Positions 48,805-56,664 of a stretch of 64,000 nt of DNA are shown one piece after another. Location of the stretch: positions 372,001 to 436,000 of the forward strand of contig NZ_CP076543.1 of assembly GCF_030440515.1 (NCBI RefSeq), in the 5' to 3' direction. This DNA is from Streptomyces xanthophaeus. GTDB lineage: Bacteria > Actinomycetota > Actinomycetes > Streptomycetales > Streptomycetaceae. The notes beneath the pieces are model-generated. The model saw nothing but the letters and a program-made list of their open reading frames with translations, was not told the origin of the DNA and searched no databases. Both the position numbers and the translations under genes were made by a program. Each line of letters starts with the position of its first letter. Position 1 is the first letter of the stretch.

Positions 48805-49988
48805 CGGTTGAGGTCCTTCCAGGCGAGGTCCTTGTCGTCGCGCGGCTCGGGGGGCAGGCCGAGGACGCGTTCGGCGACGATGTTGAGGAGGATTTCGCTG
48901 GTGCCGCCCTCGATGCTGTTGCCCTTGGCGCGCAGATAGCGGTAGCCGGCCTCGCGGCCGGTGAAGTCGACGCCTTCGGGCCGGCGCATGGTCCAGTCGT
49001 CGTACAGCAGGCCCTCCTCCGCGAGGAGTTCGACCTCCAGCGCGCTGATCTCCTGGTTGAGCCGGGCGAAGGTGAGCTTCATGCCCGATCCTTCGGGGCC
49101 GGGCTGTCCGGCGACGAGCTGCTGGCGCAGCCGTTCCCCGGTGAGGCGGGCGACCTCGGCCTCGACCCACAGTTCCAGCAGCCGCTGGTGGAGGGCGTGG
49201 GTGCGCAGCTCGGGGCGTTCGCGCCAGGCGGCGGCGACCGGGGCGATCATGCCGCCCTCGCGCGGGATGCGCATGCCGCCGATGGAGACCCGCTCGTTCA
49301 TCAGGGTGGTGCGGGCGACCGCCCAGCCCTCTCCGACGGCGCCGAGGCGGTGGGAGTCGGGGATGCGGACGCCGGTGAGGAACACCTCGTTGAACTCGGC
49401 CTCGCCGGTGATCTGGCGCAGCGGCCGGACCTCGACGCCCGGGGCGTGCATGTCGCAGAGGAAGTAGGTGATGCCCTGGTGCTTGGGGAGCCCGGGGTCG
49501 GTGCGGGCGATCAGGATGGCCCAGCGGGCGGTGTGGGCGCTGGAGGTCCACACCTTCTGGCCGTCCACGATCCAGTCGCCGGAGCCGGTCTCGCGGACCG
49601 CGCGGGTGCCGAGGGCGGCGAGGTCGGATCCGGCGCCGGGCTCGCTGAAGAGCTGGCACCAGACCTCCTCGCCGAGCCACAGGGGTCGCAGGAAGCGCTG
49701 CTTCTGCTCCTCGGTGCCGTACGCGAGGATCGTGGGCGCGGCCATGCCGAGGCCGATGCCGATCCGGCGCGGGTCGTTGTCGGGTGCGCCGGCGGCTTCC
49801 AGTTCGGCGTCGACGACGGCCTGGAGGGAGCGGGGCGCGCCGAGGCCGCCGAGGCCCTCGGGGTAGTGGACCCAGGCGAGTCCGGCGTCGAAGCGGGCGC
49901 GCAGGAACGCGGCGCGGTCGGTGTCGGCGGGCGGGTGGGCGCGGAGCAGGTCCCGTACGCGCGCCACCAGTTCCTCGGTGGTGGTCAT
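48801..49988 (-). CDS. Acyl-CoA dehydrogenase, subunit/partner 2
   Basis: A 395-residue acyl-CoA dehydrogenase. CQLFSEPGAGSDLAALGTRA is the FAD/substrate motif, VDGQKVWTSSAHTARWAILIART the mid beta domain and GNSIEGGTSEILLNIVAERVLGLP the C-terminal FAD-contact motif. It is the second member of a heteromeric pair with the gene at 47689. ATG 49988 overlaps the quinone oxidoreductase stop as ATGA. The three genes thus form one coupled operon running from 50962 down to 47689. Confidence 0.92.
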   Translation of the reverse strand: MTTTEELVARVRDLLRAHPPADTDRAAFLRARFDAGLAWVHYPEGLGGLGAPRSLQAVVDAELEAAGAPDNDPRRIGIGLGMAAPTILAYGTEEQKQRFLRPLWLGEEVWCQLFSEPGAGSDLAALGTRAVRETGSGDWIVDGQKVWTSSAHTARWAILIARTDPGLPKHQGITYFLCDMHAPGVEVRPLRQITGEAEFNEVFLTGVRIPDSHRLGAVGEGWAVARTTLMNERVSIGGMRIPREGGMIAPVAAAWRERPELRTHALHQRLLELWVEAEVARLTGERLRQQLVAGQPGPEGSGMKLTFARLNQEISALEVELLAEEGLLYDDWTMRRPEGVDFTGREAGYRYLRAKGNSIEGGTSEILLNIVAERVLGLPPEPRDDKDLAWKDLNR

Positions 49989-50962
49989 CGCGGGTCTCCT
50001 CCGTCCAGGGCCGGTACGACGACCAGCCGGCCGGTGGTGGTGCCGTCGGCGAGGCGCTGTACGGCGTCGGCGACGGCGGCCAGCGGGATGCGTTCGCTGA
50101 TCAGTGGTCTGATGGCGCCTTCGGCGGCGAGCCGGGTGAGTTCGGTGTGGCAGGCGGTGATGGCGGCGGGGTCCTTGGTGGCGTACAGGCCCCAGTGCAG
50201 GCCGAGTACGGCGTAGTTCTTGACGAGGGCGTGGTTGAGGGCGGGCGCGGGGATGGTGCCGCTCGCGAAGCCGACGACGACGATGCGGCCCTCGAAGGCC
50301 ACGCACTTGGCGGAGGCGGTGTACGAGTCGCCGCCGACCGGGTCGTAGACCACGTCGGCGCCGCGCCCGCCGGTGAACTCCTTCACCCGGGTGACGACGT
50401 CCTCGGCCGTACGGTCGATCACCAGGTCACAGCCGAGTTCCTCGGCGGTGCGCGCCTTGGCCTTGCCTCCGACGACACCGATGACGGTGGCCCCGGCGGC
50501 CTTGCCGAGCTGGACGGCGGCGCTGCCGACACCGCCGGCGGCGGCGTGCACGAGCAGGGTCTCGCCCGGCTGGAGGCGTGCCCGGCGGTGCAGGCCGAAC
50601 CAGCCGGTCTGGTAGCCGATGTGCAGGGCCGCGGCCTCGGCGTCGTCCAGGCTGTCGGGGGCCGGGAGCAGAGCCCGCCCGGACGCGACCACGTACTCGG
50701 CGAAGCCACCGTGGGGCAGGCTCGGGGTGGCGATGACGCGGCGGCCGTCGTCGGTGAGGCCGCAGATCTCGACACCGGGGGTGAAGGGCAGCGGCGGGCG
50801 GATCTGGTACTGGCCGCGGACGAGCAGCGCGTCGGGGAAGTTGAGGTTCGCCGCGAGGACCCGCAGCCGCACCTCGCCCTCGCCGGGTACCGGTTCGGGA
50901 ATCTCTTCGAGGCGAAGGGCCTCTCGGGGTTCGCCGGGGGTATGTACTCGCCATGCCTGCAT
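49985..50962 (-). CDS. NADPH:quinone oxidoreductase-like (MDR superfamily)
   Basis: A 325-residue zinc-free medium-chain reductase. VRLRVLAANLNFPDALLVRGQY opens the GroES-like domain. LLVHAAAGGVGSAAVQLGKAAGATVIGV holds the NADPH-binding AxxGxxG, and GADVVYDPVGG and RIVVVGFASG are further family marks. It probably reduces quinones or an enoyl intermediate in the same acyl-CoA pathway. ATG 50962 starts the operon; the region 50963-51174 serves both it and the divergent secreted protein. Confidence 0.92.
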   Translation of the reverse strand: MQAWRVHTPGEPREALRLEEIPEPVPGEGEVRLRVLAANLNFPDALLVRGQYQIRPPLPFTPGVEICGLTDDGRRVIATPSLPHGGFAEYVVASGRALLPAPDSLDDAEAAALHIGYQTGWFGLHRRARLQPGETLLVHAAAGGVGSAAVQLGKAAGATVIGVVGGKAKARTAEELGCDLVIDRTAEDVVTRVKEFTGGRGADVVYDPVGGDSYTASAKCVAFEGRIVVVGFASGTIPAPALNHALVKNYAVLGLHWGLYATKDPAAITACHTELTRLAAEGAIRPLISERIPLAAVADAVQRLADGTTTGRLVVVPALDGGDPR

Positions 50963-51174
50963 CCGGGGCCTCCAGCCGCCGTCGAGGAACCACGCTCCGC
51001 GGGCATACTAAGCAGTCGCTTGCCTCTCTGGGAACCACCGGTCAGGGGGGAGAACCCTCCGGAACGAATCGACACGCGTCATTCAGGCCACACCCGCACC
51101 AAGATCGGGCAACATGTGGCGTGCACGTGTCATGACTCAACGGGGAACAGCACCTGTCCAGGGGGGACAACCAC

Positions 51175-52326
51175 ATGAGAAGAAGCATGTCCGCGGCCGG
51201 AGCCGCCATCGTTCTGGCGGGCCTGATCACCGCGGCCGGACCGGCCGCGGCGGCAGGCACGGCGGCCCCCTGCACCCCGGGGATCGAGATCCTCCCGGGG
51301 CTGCCGGGATCGACGGGCTCCACCGCGGTGGGCTTCGGCAGCGGCGGCATCGTGGTCGGCGACAGTGCCGGTCTGCCCGTCTACTGGACCGGCGCGGAGC
51401 ACACGATCCACGCCGTCCCGCTGCCCGCCGGCTTCGACCGGGGCAGCGTCAAGGCGGTCAGCGCCAAGGGCCTGATGGTGGGCACGGCCACCCGCACCTC
51501 GGACCAGGCCATGGTCGCCTTCACCCACCAGCGGGGCTCCACTGCCTCCGAGCCGCTCACCGCGCCGGGCAAGGAGGGCCGCTTCGCCGATGTCGACGTC
51601 AACGAGTCGGGGCGGGTCGTCTTCGCCGACGGGGGCGTCGCCAAGGAGTGGGTGAACGGGAAGGTCGTGCGCGAACTGCCGGTCCCGGCCGACGCGATCG
51701 CCGGCAGCACGGTCACTTCGCTGAACGGCATCAACAAGCGCGGTGACATCGTCGGCACGGTCTCCGGCTCCTACTTCGACGCCGAGAACGACATCATGGT
51801 CACCAAGACCTTCCCGGTGGTCTGGCCGGCCGGGGGCGGCTACCCGCCCTACAGCCTCCAGGTGTGGAACGGCTACCACTCCTCGTTCGTGACGGCCGGC
51901 CGGGACATCGACGACCGCGGCCGGGTGGTGGGCCTGGAGGACTACTACTACCGCAACGACCCGAAGCTGACCCCGGCCGTCTGGAAGAAGCCGTACGACG
52001 CCCTGCCCGCCGACCCGGGCCGGGCCAAGGGCTACCACGACCTGGAGTTCAACGGCAGCAGCCCGACCACGAACGTGGCCGTCGGCACGGCCACCAACTT
52101 CGAGGAGAGCTGGCCCAGTTCCTTCCAGGCCGTCTACTGGCCCGGCAAGGGGGAGCCGCTGGTGCTGCCCTTCCCCGCCGGGACCCCGGGCGTGCCGCTG
52201 AGCCGGGCCTTCGCGGCCACCGACGACGACCGCGTCGGCGGCATGATCACCGACCGGGAGACGCGGGAGAGCAAGGCCGTGGTCTGGACCTGCGCGAGCA
52301 AGCAGGCGTACGCCCCGAAGGGCTGA
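51175..52326 (+). CDS. Secreted protein with HAF-like repeats
   Basis: A 383-residue exported protein. Signal peptide about 1-27. The mature part has repeats of about 45-60 residues, each with GIxxxGxIVGxxxG-like turns: FGSGGIVVGDSAGLPVYW, VSAKGLMVGTATR, INKRGDIVGTVSGSYF, IDDRGRVVGLEDYYY. These resemble extracellular HAF-type repeats that build beta-propeller-like folds. Function unknown. ATG 51175 starts the signal peptide; a ribosome site GGGGG is nearby. The gene is divergent from the acyl-CoA dehydrogenase operon. Confidence 0.75.
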   Translation: MRRSMSAAGAAIVLAGLITAAGPAAAAGTAAPCTPGIEILPGLPGSTGSTAVGFGSGGIVVGDSAGLPVYWTGAEHTIHAVPLPAGFDRGSVKAVSAKGLMVGTATRTSDQAMVAFTHQRGSTASEPLTAPGKEGRFADVDVNESGRVVFADGGVAKEWVNGKVVRELPVPADAIAGSTVTSLNGINKRGDIVGTVSGSYFDAENDIMVTKTFPVVWPAGGGYPPYSLQVWNGYHSSFVTAGRDIDDRGRVVGLEDYYYRNDPKLTPAVWKKPYDALPADPGRAKGYHDLEFNGSSPTTNVAVGTATNFEESWPSSFQAVYWPGKGEPLVLPFPAGTPGVPLSRAFAATDDDRVGGMITDRETRESKAVVWTCASKQAYAPKG

Positions 52327-52409
52327 CCGCCCGGGGCCGCGGACCCCGGTCCCGGGCAGATCCTGTCCGGGGGATGGTCATCTCGTCGCCCGCGCGCTAT
52401 CGATGCCCC

Positions 52410-53315
52410 ATGACGGACGAGATCCGGCGCGGGCTGCCCGCGCCACCGGCGCTCGGCGCCGCCGCCCTGCCCCCCGGGACCTACGCGGGGCAGGTGGTCC
52501 TCGTGACCGGCGGCGGCACCGGGCTGGGCAAGGCCATCGCCGCCGAGTTCGCCCGGCTCGGCGCCGATCTGGTGATCGCGAGCCGGCGCGCCGAGCAGCT
52601 CAAGGCGGCGCGGGAGGAGCTGGCGGCCGTCCCCGGCGCGGGCCGGGTGACGGCCGCCGTCTGCGACATCAGGGATCCCGGGCGGGTCGCCGAGGTCTTC
52701 GACGCCGCGCAGGCGGCCTTCGGCCTGCCGGACGTGCTGGTCAACAACGCGGCGGCGAACTTCCCCTCCCCCGCGGAGGACCTCTCGCCGAACGCCTGGC
52801 GGGCGGTCGTCGACATCACGCTGACGGGCACCTGGCTGATGACCCGCGAGTTCGGCCGCCGCCACCTCACCGCGGGCACCGGCGGCTCGATCGTGAACAT
52901 CGGCGCCTCGTACGCCTGGACGGGCGGGCCGGGCTTCGCCCACAGCGCCGCGGCCAAGGCCGGGGTGAAGAGCCTGGTGGAGACCCTCGCCGTCGAGTGG
53001 GGCCCGTACGGCATCCAGATCAACGGGCTCGTCCCCGGGCTGTTCCCGCACGCCGACATGACCGAGGACATCCGGGGCGGCCTGGAGCGGGCGGCGCCCG
53101 GCGCGAAGGACGCCCGGCAGCCCGCCCTGCGGGTCGGCGAGCCGCGCGAACTGGGCTGGGCCGCCACCTTCCTGGCCTCGCCGTACGCCCGGTTCATCAC
53201 CGGGCACACGCTGGTGGTCGACGGCGCCAACTGGCAGCGCCGGTCGGTGGTCAGCCCCGAGGTGGTCCCGGTCCGCACGCAGCTGGGCCGCGGCCCCTTC
53301 ACCCCCTCCCCCTGA
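52410..53315 (+). CDS. SDR oxidoreductase, 2,4-dienoyl-CoA-reductase-like
   Basis: A 301-residue short-chain dehydrogenase. VVLVTGGGTGLGKAIAAEFARLGA is the NADP(H) Rossmann motif and NNAAANFPSP the structural NNAG variant. SAAAKAGVKSLVETLAVEWGPYGIQINGLVPG holds the catalytic Lys. The usual Tyr of YxxxK is replaced (HSAAAK), as in 2,4-dienoyl-CoA reductases. GRFITG-type ends are present. It probably reduces dienoyl-CoA or oxidises a CoA ester in fatty-acid turnover. ATG 52410 was chosen over earlier in-frame codons because it precedes the fold by about 22 residues only. Confidence 0.88.
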   Translation: MTDEIRRGLPAPPALGAAALPPGTYAGQVVLVTGGGTGLGKAIAAEFARLGADLVIASRRAEQLKAAREELAAVPGAGRVTAAVCDIRDPGRVAEVFDAAQAAFGLPDVLVNNAAANFPSPAEDLSPNAWRAVVDITLTGTWLMTREFGRRHLTAGTGGSIVNIGASYAWTGGPGFAHSAAAKAGVKSLVETLAVEWGPYGIQINGLVPGLFPHADMTEDIRGGLERAAPGAKDARQPALRVGEPRELGWAATFLASPYARFITGHTLVVDGANWQRRSVVSPEVVPVRTQLGRGPFTPSP

Positions 53316-53351
53316 ACACCGGTTGTCGGTGGGTGGTGCGAGGATCGGAGC

Positions 53352-54155
53352 ATGTCTCTCGCCGATCTGACCCTTGACCGCTGGCGCTCACTCGGGCCGG
53401 CCGCCGCCGAACGCCTCGCCCACGAGGCCGCCGGACAGGTGGGCGGCCGGGTGGTGCTGTTCGACGCCGTCGGACACCTGGGCGGGCCGTTGCACCGCGT
53501 GCGCATCGAGCGCGAAGGGCGGGAGTTCGCCCTCGTACCGGGTGGCACGGTGCGGCTGGGGTTCGACCTGGACGTCTGGGAGCCGACGCCCGCACAGGCC
53601 GCCGACTTCGCGGCCAGCGTGGACGAGGGGTACGGGTACGGGCACGAGGACCTCAAGGCCTATCTCGCCGACGTGCTCAGCCCGCCGCGCACCGCGACGC
53701 TGGCCACCGTGTTCATGGCCGTGGAGGACGAGGCCCTGACCGAGCCGGCGGCCGGCATGCCGGCCGCCCTCGCGGCGCACGGGCTGCGGATACCCGGCGC
53801 CGACGAGTGGGAGCACGCGTGCGGCGCCGGGGCGGGCACCCTGTTCCGGTGGGGGAACGAATGCCCCCTGGACGAGCCGCCGTACGGGAGCGGCTCCGGC
53901 CTGCGGCACGAGCCGAACGCCTTCGGGCTGCACATCGCCTACGACAGCTACGGCACGGAGCTGAGCGGCGACCCGGCAGCGGTGCACGGCGGTGACGGCG
54001 GGGAGGCCGTCTGCGGCGGGTACGGAGATCTGCTCGGCTGGCTGCCGCTGGCCACGGCCAACCGCAACCCGTACGCGGCCGAGTTCACGTACGGCCCGGA
54101 CGGCGAGGGCATGTACGAGGAGTTCTCGACCCGGCCGGTGCTCAGCCTCCGCTGA
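53352..54155 (+). CDS. FGE-sulfatase-like (formylglycine-generating-enzyme-type) domain protein
   Basis: A 267-residue protein. REFALVPGGTVRLGFD and the late LRIPGADEWEHACGAGAGTLFRWGNECP (family pattern RLPTxAEWEYAxxGG..YPWG) mark the sulfatase-modifying-factor fold, the C-type-lectin-like domain of FGE/EgtB/SUMF1. Two cysteines (C157-region, C164-region) occur but not the exact FGE Cys pair, so it may be a relative without formylglycine activity. No sulfatase gene is adjacent. The 3' end overlaps the convergent enoyl-CoA hydratase by 14 bp. Confidence 0.75.
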   Translation: MSLADLTLDRWRSLGPAAAERLAHEAAGQVGGRVVLFDAVGHLGGPLHRVRIEREGREFALVPGGTVRLGFDLDVWEPTPAQAADFAASVDEGYGYGHEDLKAYLADVLSPPRTATLATVFMAVEDEALTEPAAGMPAALAAHGLRIPGADEWEHACGAGAGTLFRWGNECPLDEPPYGSGSGLRHEPNAFGLHIAYDSYGTELSGDPAAVHGGDGGEAVCGGYGDLLGWLPLATANRNPYAAEFTYGPDGEGMYEEFSTRPVLSLR

Positions 54156-54987
54156 AGCGCGCAGGCCTGCGGGCCGCCTTGGCGGTGTAACCCTCCCGGC
54201 AGTCCTCAGAGGTGAGGGTGAGGGCGGCGGTCATCGCGACCCGGTCGAGGGCGGCGGGGAGGGCGGCATCGGCGTAACCGTCGATCGCGCGCTTGATGCC
54301 CTGGACGGCGAGCGGCGCGTTGGCGGCGATCTCCTGCGCCACGGCGCGGGCGGCGGCCTCCAGCTCCTCGCCGGGGACGACCAGCTGGACGAGGTTGAGC
54401 CGCTGCGCCGTCGCGGCGTCGACGCGCCGGCCCGTCAGCGCCAGGTACTTGGCCCAGCCCGCACCCGCTTCGCGGGCGATGCGCAGGTCGCCGCCCGCGT
54501 CCACCGCCACGCCCAGTCCGGCTTCCGGGAGCGCGAAGACGGCGTCCTCGGCCGCCACCCGGACATCGGCCATCAGCGCCAGCTCGAAGCCGAAGCCGAG
54601 GCAGTAGCCCTGGACGGCGGCCACCACCGGCTGGGGGAGGCGGGCGAGGACCGCGAAGCGCTCGTGCACCCAGCGGATGCCCTCGTAGTAGTTGCGGATG
54701 CGTTCGGCCGGGGTGCCACCCGTGATGGCACCGCCCGGGGCCGTCACGTCGATGCCCGCACAGAAGGCCCGGCCCTCGGCCCGCAGCAGCACCGCCCGCA
54801 CGGACGCGTCGAAGCGGATCCGGTCCGCGAGCAGGCCGAGCTGGCGGGTGGACTCCCAGCTCCAGCCGTTGAGCTTGTCCGGGCGGCACAGGGTGAGGAC
54901 GGCGAGGCCGTCCGCGACCTCCAGCCGGATCCGTTCCTCGCCCTCCGCGATCTCCGTGGAGATGGTGTCGATCACCGTGTCCCGCAC
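54142..54987 (-). CDS. Enoyl-CoA hydratase/isomerase
   Basis: A 281-residue crotonase-fold enzyme. VLTLCRPDKLNGWSWESTRQL, RAFCAGIDVTAPGG (oxyanion hole) and YCLGFGFELALMADVRVAAEDAVFALPEAGLGVAVDAGGDLRI (second oxyanion Gly; catalytic acidic residue in EAGLG) are clear. A C-terminal trimerisation helix is followed by EDCREGYTAKAARRPARF. It hydrates or isomerises enoyl-CoA, fitting the neighbouring CoA genes. GTG 54987; no better start nearby. Confidence 0.92.
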   Translation of the reverse strand: MRDTVIDTISTEIAEGEERIRLEVADGLAVLTLCRPDKLNGWSWESTRQLGLLADRIRFDASVRAVLLRAEGRAFCAGIDVTAPGGAITGGTPAERIRNYYEGIRWVHERFAVLARLPQPVVAAVQGYCLGFGFELALMADVRVAAEDAVFALPEAGLGVAVDAGGDLRIAREAGAGWAKYLALTGRRVDAATAQRLNLVQLVVPGEELEAAARAVAQEIAANAPLAVQGIKRAIDGYADAALPAALDRVAMTAALTLTSEDCREGYTAKAARRPARFSGG

Positions 54988-55047
54988 CCCCGGCCCGATG
55001 GCTGACGACCCGCCGAACTGACGGATCGTCAGACTAGAGGCGGCCCG

Positions 55048-55809
55048 TCAGCGGGGGAAGACCTCGAACGCCACGGCCGGACGCCCGCCGAACCGGGCCG
55101 CCGCCTGCTGGGCGTTCCCGGTGAGGAAGGTGCGCACGTACTCCTCGGGGTCCTGGTCCGTGAGCACCTCGATGTACGCCTTGTGCTCCAGGAGGGACGC
55201 GATCGAACGCTCCAGCCCGGGGCCGGCATCGACCGCGTGCGTCGGGGTGGCGGATCCGGCCACCGCGACCCAGCGCACGCCGTTCCACGGCTCCAGGCCC
55301 TGCTCGGTCAGCTCGGGGAAGATCCAGCGGTTCCCGGCGTCACCGGCCGCGTCCAGCACGGCCCGGCCGACGGCCTTGTGGTCGGGGGTGTTCCAGTAAC
55401 CGCCGCCCTGCGCGCCGCCCCACGTGTCACGGTGGTTGAGGGTGACGATCAGCTCGGGCCGGTGCCGCCTGATGGCGGCGGCGATGTCCCGGCGCAGGCC
55501 GAGGCCGTACTCGACGACACCGTCGCGGTAGTCCAGGAACTCCACCTCGGACACGCCGACGACCGCGGCGCTCGCCCGCTGCTCCGCCTCGCGCAGGGGA
55601 CCGCAGTCGGCGGGGGCGATGCTGTCGATGCCCGCCTCGCCGCGCGTGGCGAGGAGATAGACGAACTCCCGGCCCCCGTCCGTCCAGTGCGCGATGGCCG
55701 CGGCGCACCCGTACTCGAGGTCGTCGGGGTGCGCGACCACCGCGAGGGCGCGTGTCCAGTCGGTGGGCATGGGCTGCAAGGCGGGCTGCTGATCAGGTTG
55801 TTCGGTCAT
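55048..55809 (-). CDS. PIG-L family N-deacetylase
   Basis: A 253-residue zinc-dependent deacetylase. ALAVVAHPDDLEYGC holds the HPDD zinc motif, VTLNHRDTWGG and NTPDHKAVGRAVLDAA the further catalytic and zinc-binding residues. The family includes MshB (mycothiol biosynthesis) and MCA (mycothiol S-conjugate amidase) as well as antibiotic deacetylases. Size and sequence do not settle which. Its ATG lies only 18 bases from the start of the divergent MBL-fold gene, so both must use leaderless or overlapping promoters. Confidence 0.88.
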   Translation of the reverse strand: MTEQPDQQPALQPMPTDWTRALAVVAHPDDLEYGCAAAIAHWTDGGREFVYLLATRGEAGIDSIAPADCGPLREAEQRASAAVVGVSEVEFLDYRDGVVEYGLGLRRDIAAAIRRHRPELIVTLNHRDTWGGAQGGGYWNTPDHKAVGRAVLDAAGDAGNRWIFPELTEQGLEPWNGVRWVAVAGSATPTHAVDAGPGLERSIASLLEHKAYIEVLTDQDPEEYVRTFLTGNAQQAAARFGGRPAVAFEVFPR

Positions 55810-55827
55810 GTCTCGCACAATAGGCGA

Positions 55828-56646
55828 ATGGACCGACACGGGCAGGTGGTGGCGCTGCTCGACGCCACGGGGATCTTCTTCGAGCCGGCCCGCACCGCCT
55901 TCCCGGGGGCGAGCGAGGCCGCGTGGGAGCGGGCCGGCCGGCTGGATCCGGGCGCGTTCGGGCCGGACGGTACCTGGGCGCTCGACTTCCGGTGCTTCGC
56001 GATCGCCCGGCCCGGCGGCCGCTGGGTGCTGGTGGACGCCGGGGTCGGGCCGGCGGGGTCCCCCGCCGCCGCCTGGGCGCCGGTGCCGGGGCGGCTGCCG
56101 GACGCCCTCGCGGCGGCCGGCATCGCTCCGGCCGACGTGGAGGCGGTGGTGCTGACCCACCTCCACGAGGATCACGCGGGCTGGTCGTCGGGGTCCGACG
56201 GGGAGCCGTTCTTCCCGGCGGCGCGGTACGTGGTGCAGCGCGCGGAGCTGGCCGGGCTGGACCGGGCGGACCCGGTGTGGGACTGGACGGTGGCGCCGCT
56301 GCGGGCGAGCGGGCAGCTGCACGAGGTCGACGGCGCCCACCGGCTGGCGCCCGGCATCACCCTGCTGCCGACGCCTGGGCACACCCCGGGGCACCAGTCG
56401 GTGCTGGTGGACCAGGGCGCCGGGGCCCGGGACGTGGTGGTCACCGGCGACGTACTGGTGCATGCGGTGCAGCTGGGCGACCCGACGGTGCCGTACTCCC
56501 ACGAACGCGACCGGGAGACCGCCCGGGCCTCCCGGGAGGACCTGCTGGCCCGGGCCCGGCAGCGCGGCGCCCTGCTGGCCACCGCGCACCTGACCAGCGC
56601 GTTCGTGGAGCCGCCCCCGGAAACGACAGCGGACCGGCGCCCCTGA
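55828..56646 (+). CDS. MBL-fold metallohydrolase
   Basis: A 272-residue metallo-beta-lactamase-fold hydrolase. THLHEDHAGW is the HxHxDH zinc motif, PGHTPGHQSVLVD the next His and VVVTGDVLVHAVQ the bridging Asp. ATAHL provides the last His. Most relatives are N-acyl-homoserine-lactone lactonases, glyoxalase II-like or other esters; the substrate is unknown. ATG 55828 lies 18 bp from the divergent PIG-L start. A run of Arg/Pro closes the chain. Confidence 0.9.
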   Translation: MDRHGQVVALLDATGIFFEPARTAFPGASEAAWERAGRLDPGAFGPDGTWALDFRCFAIARPGGRWVLVDAGVGPAGSPAAAWAPVPGRLPDALAAAGIAPADVEAVVLTHLHEDHAGWSSGSDGEPFFPAARYVVQRAELAGLDRADPVWDWTVAPLRASGQLHEVDGAHRLAPGITLLPTPGHTPGHQSVLVDQGAGARDVVVTGDVLVHAVQLGDPTVPYSHERDRETARASREDLLARARQRGALLATAHLTSAFVEPPPETTADRRP

Positions 56647-56664
56647 ACGCGGACGCCGGCGTTA

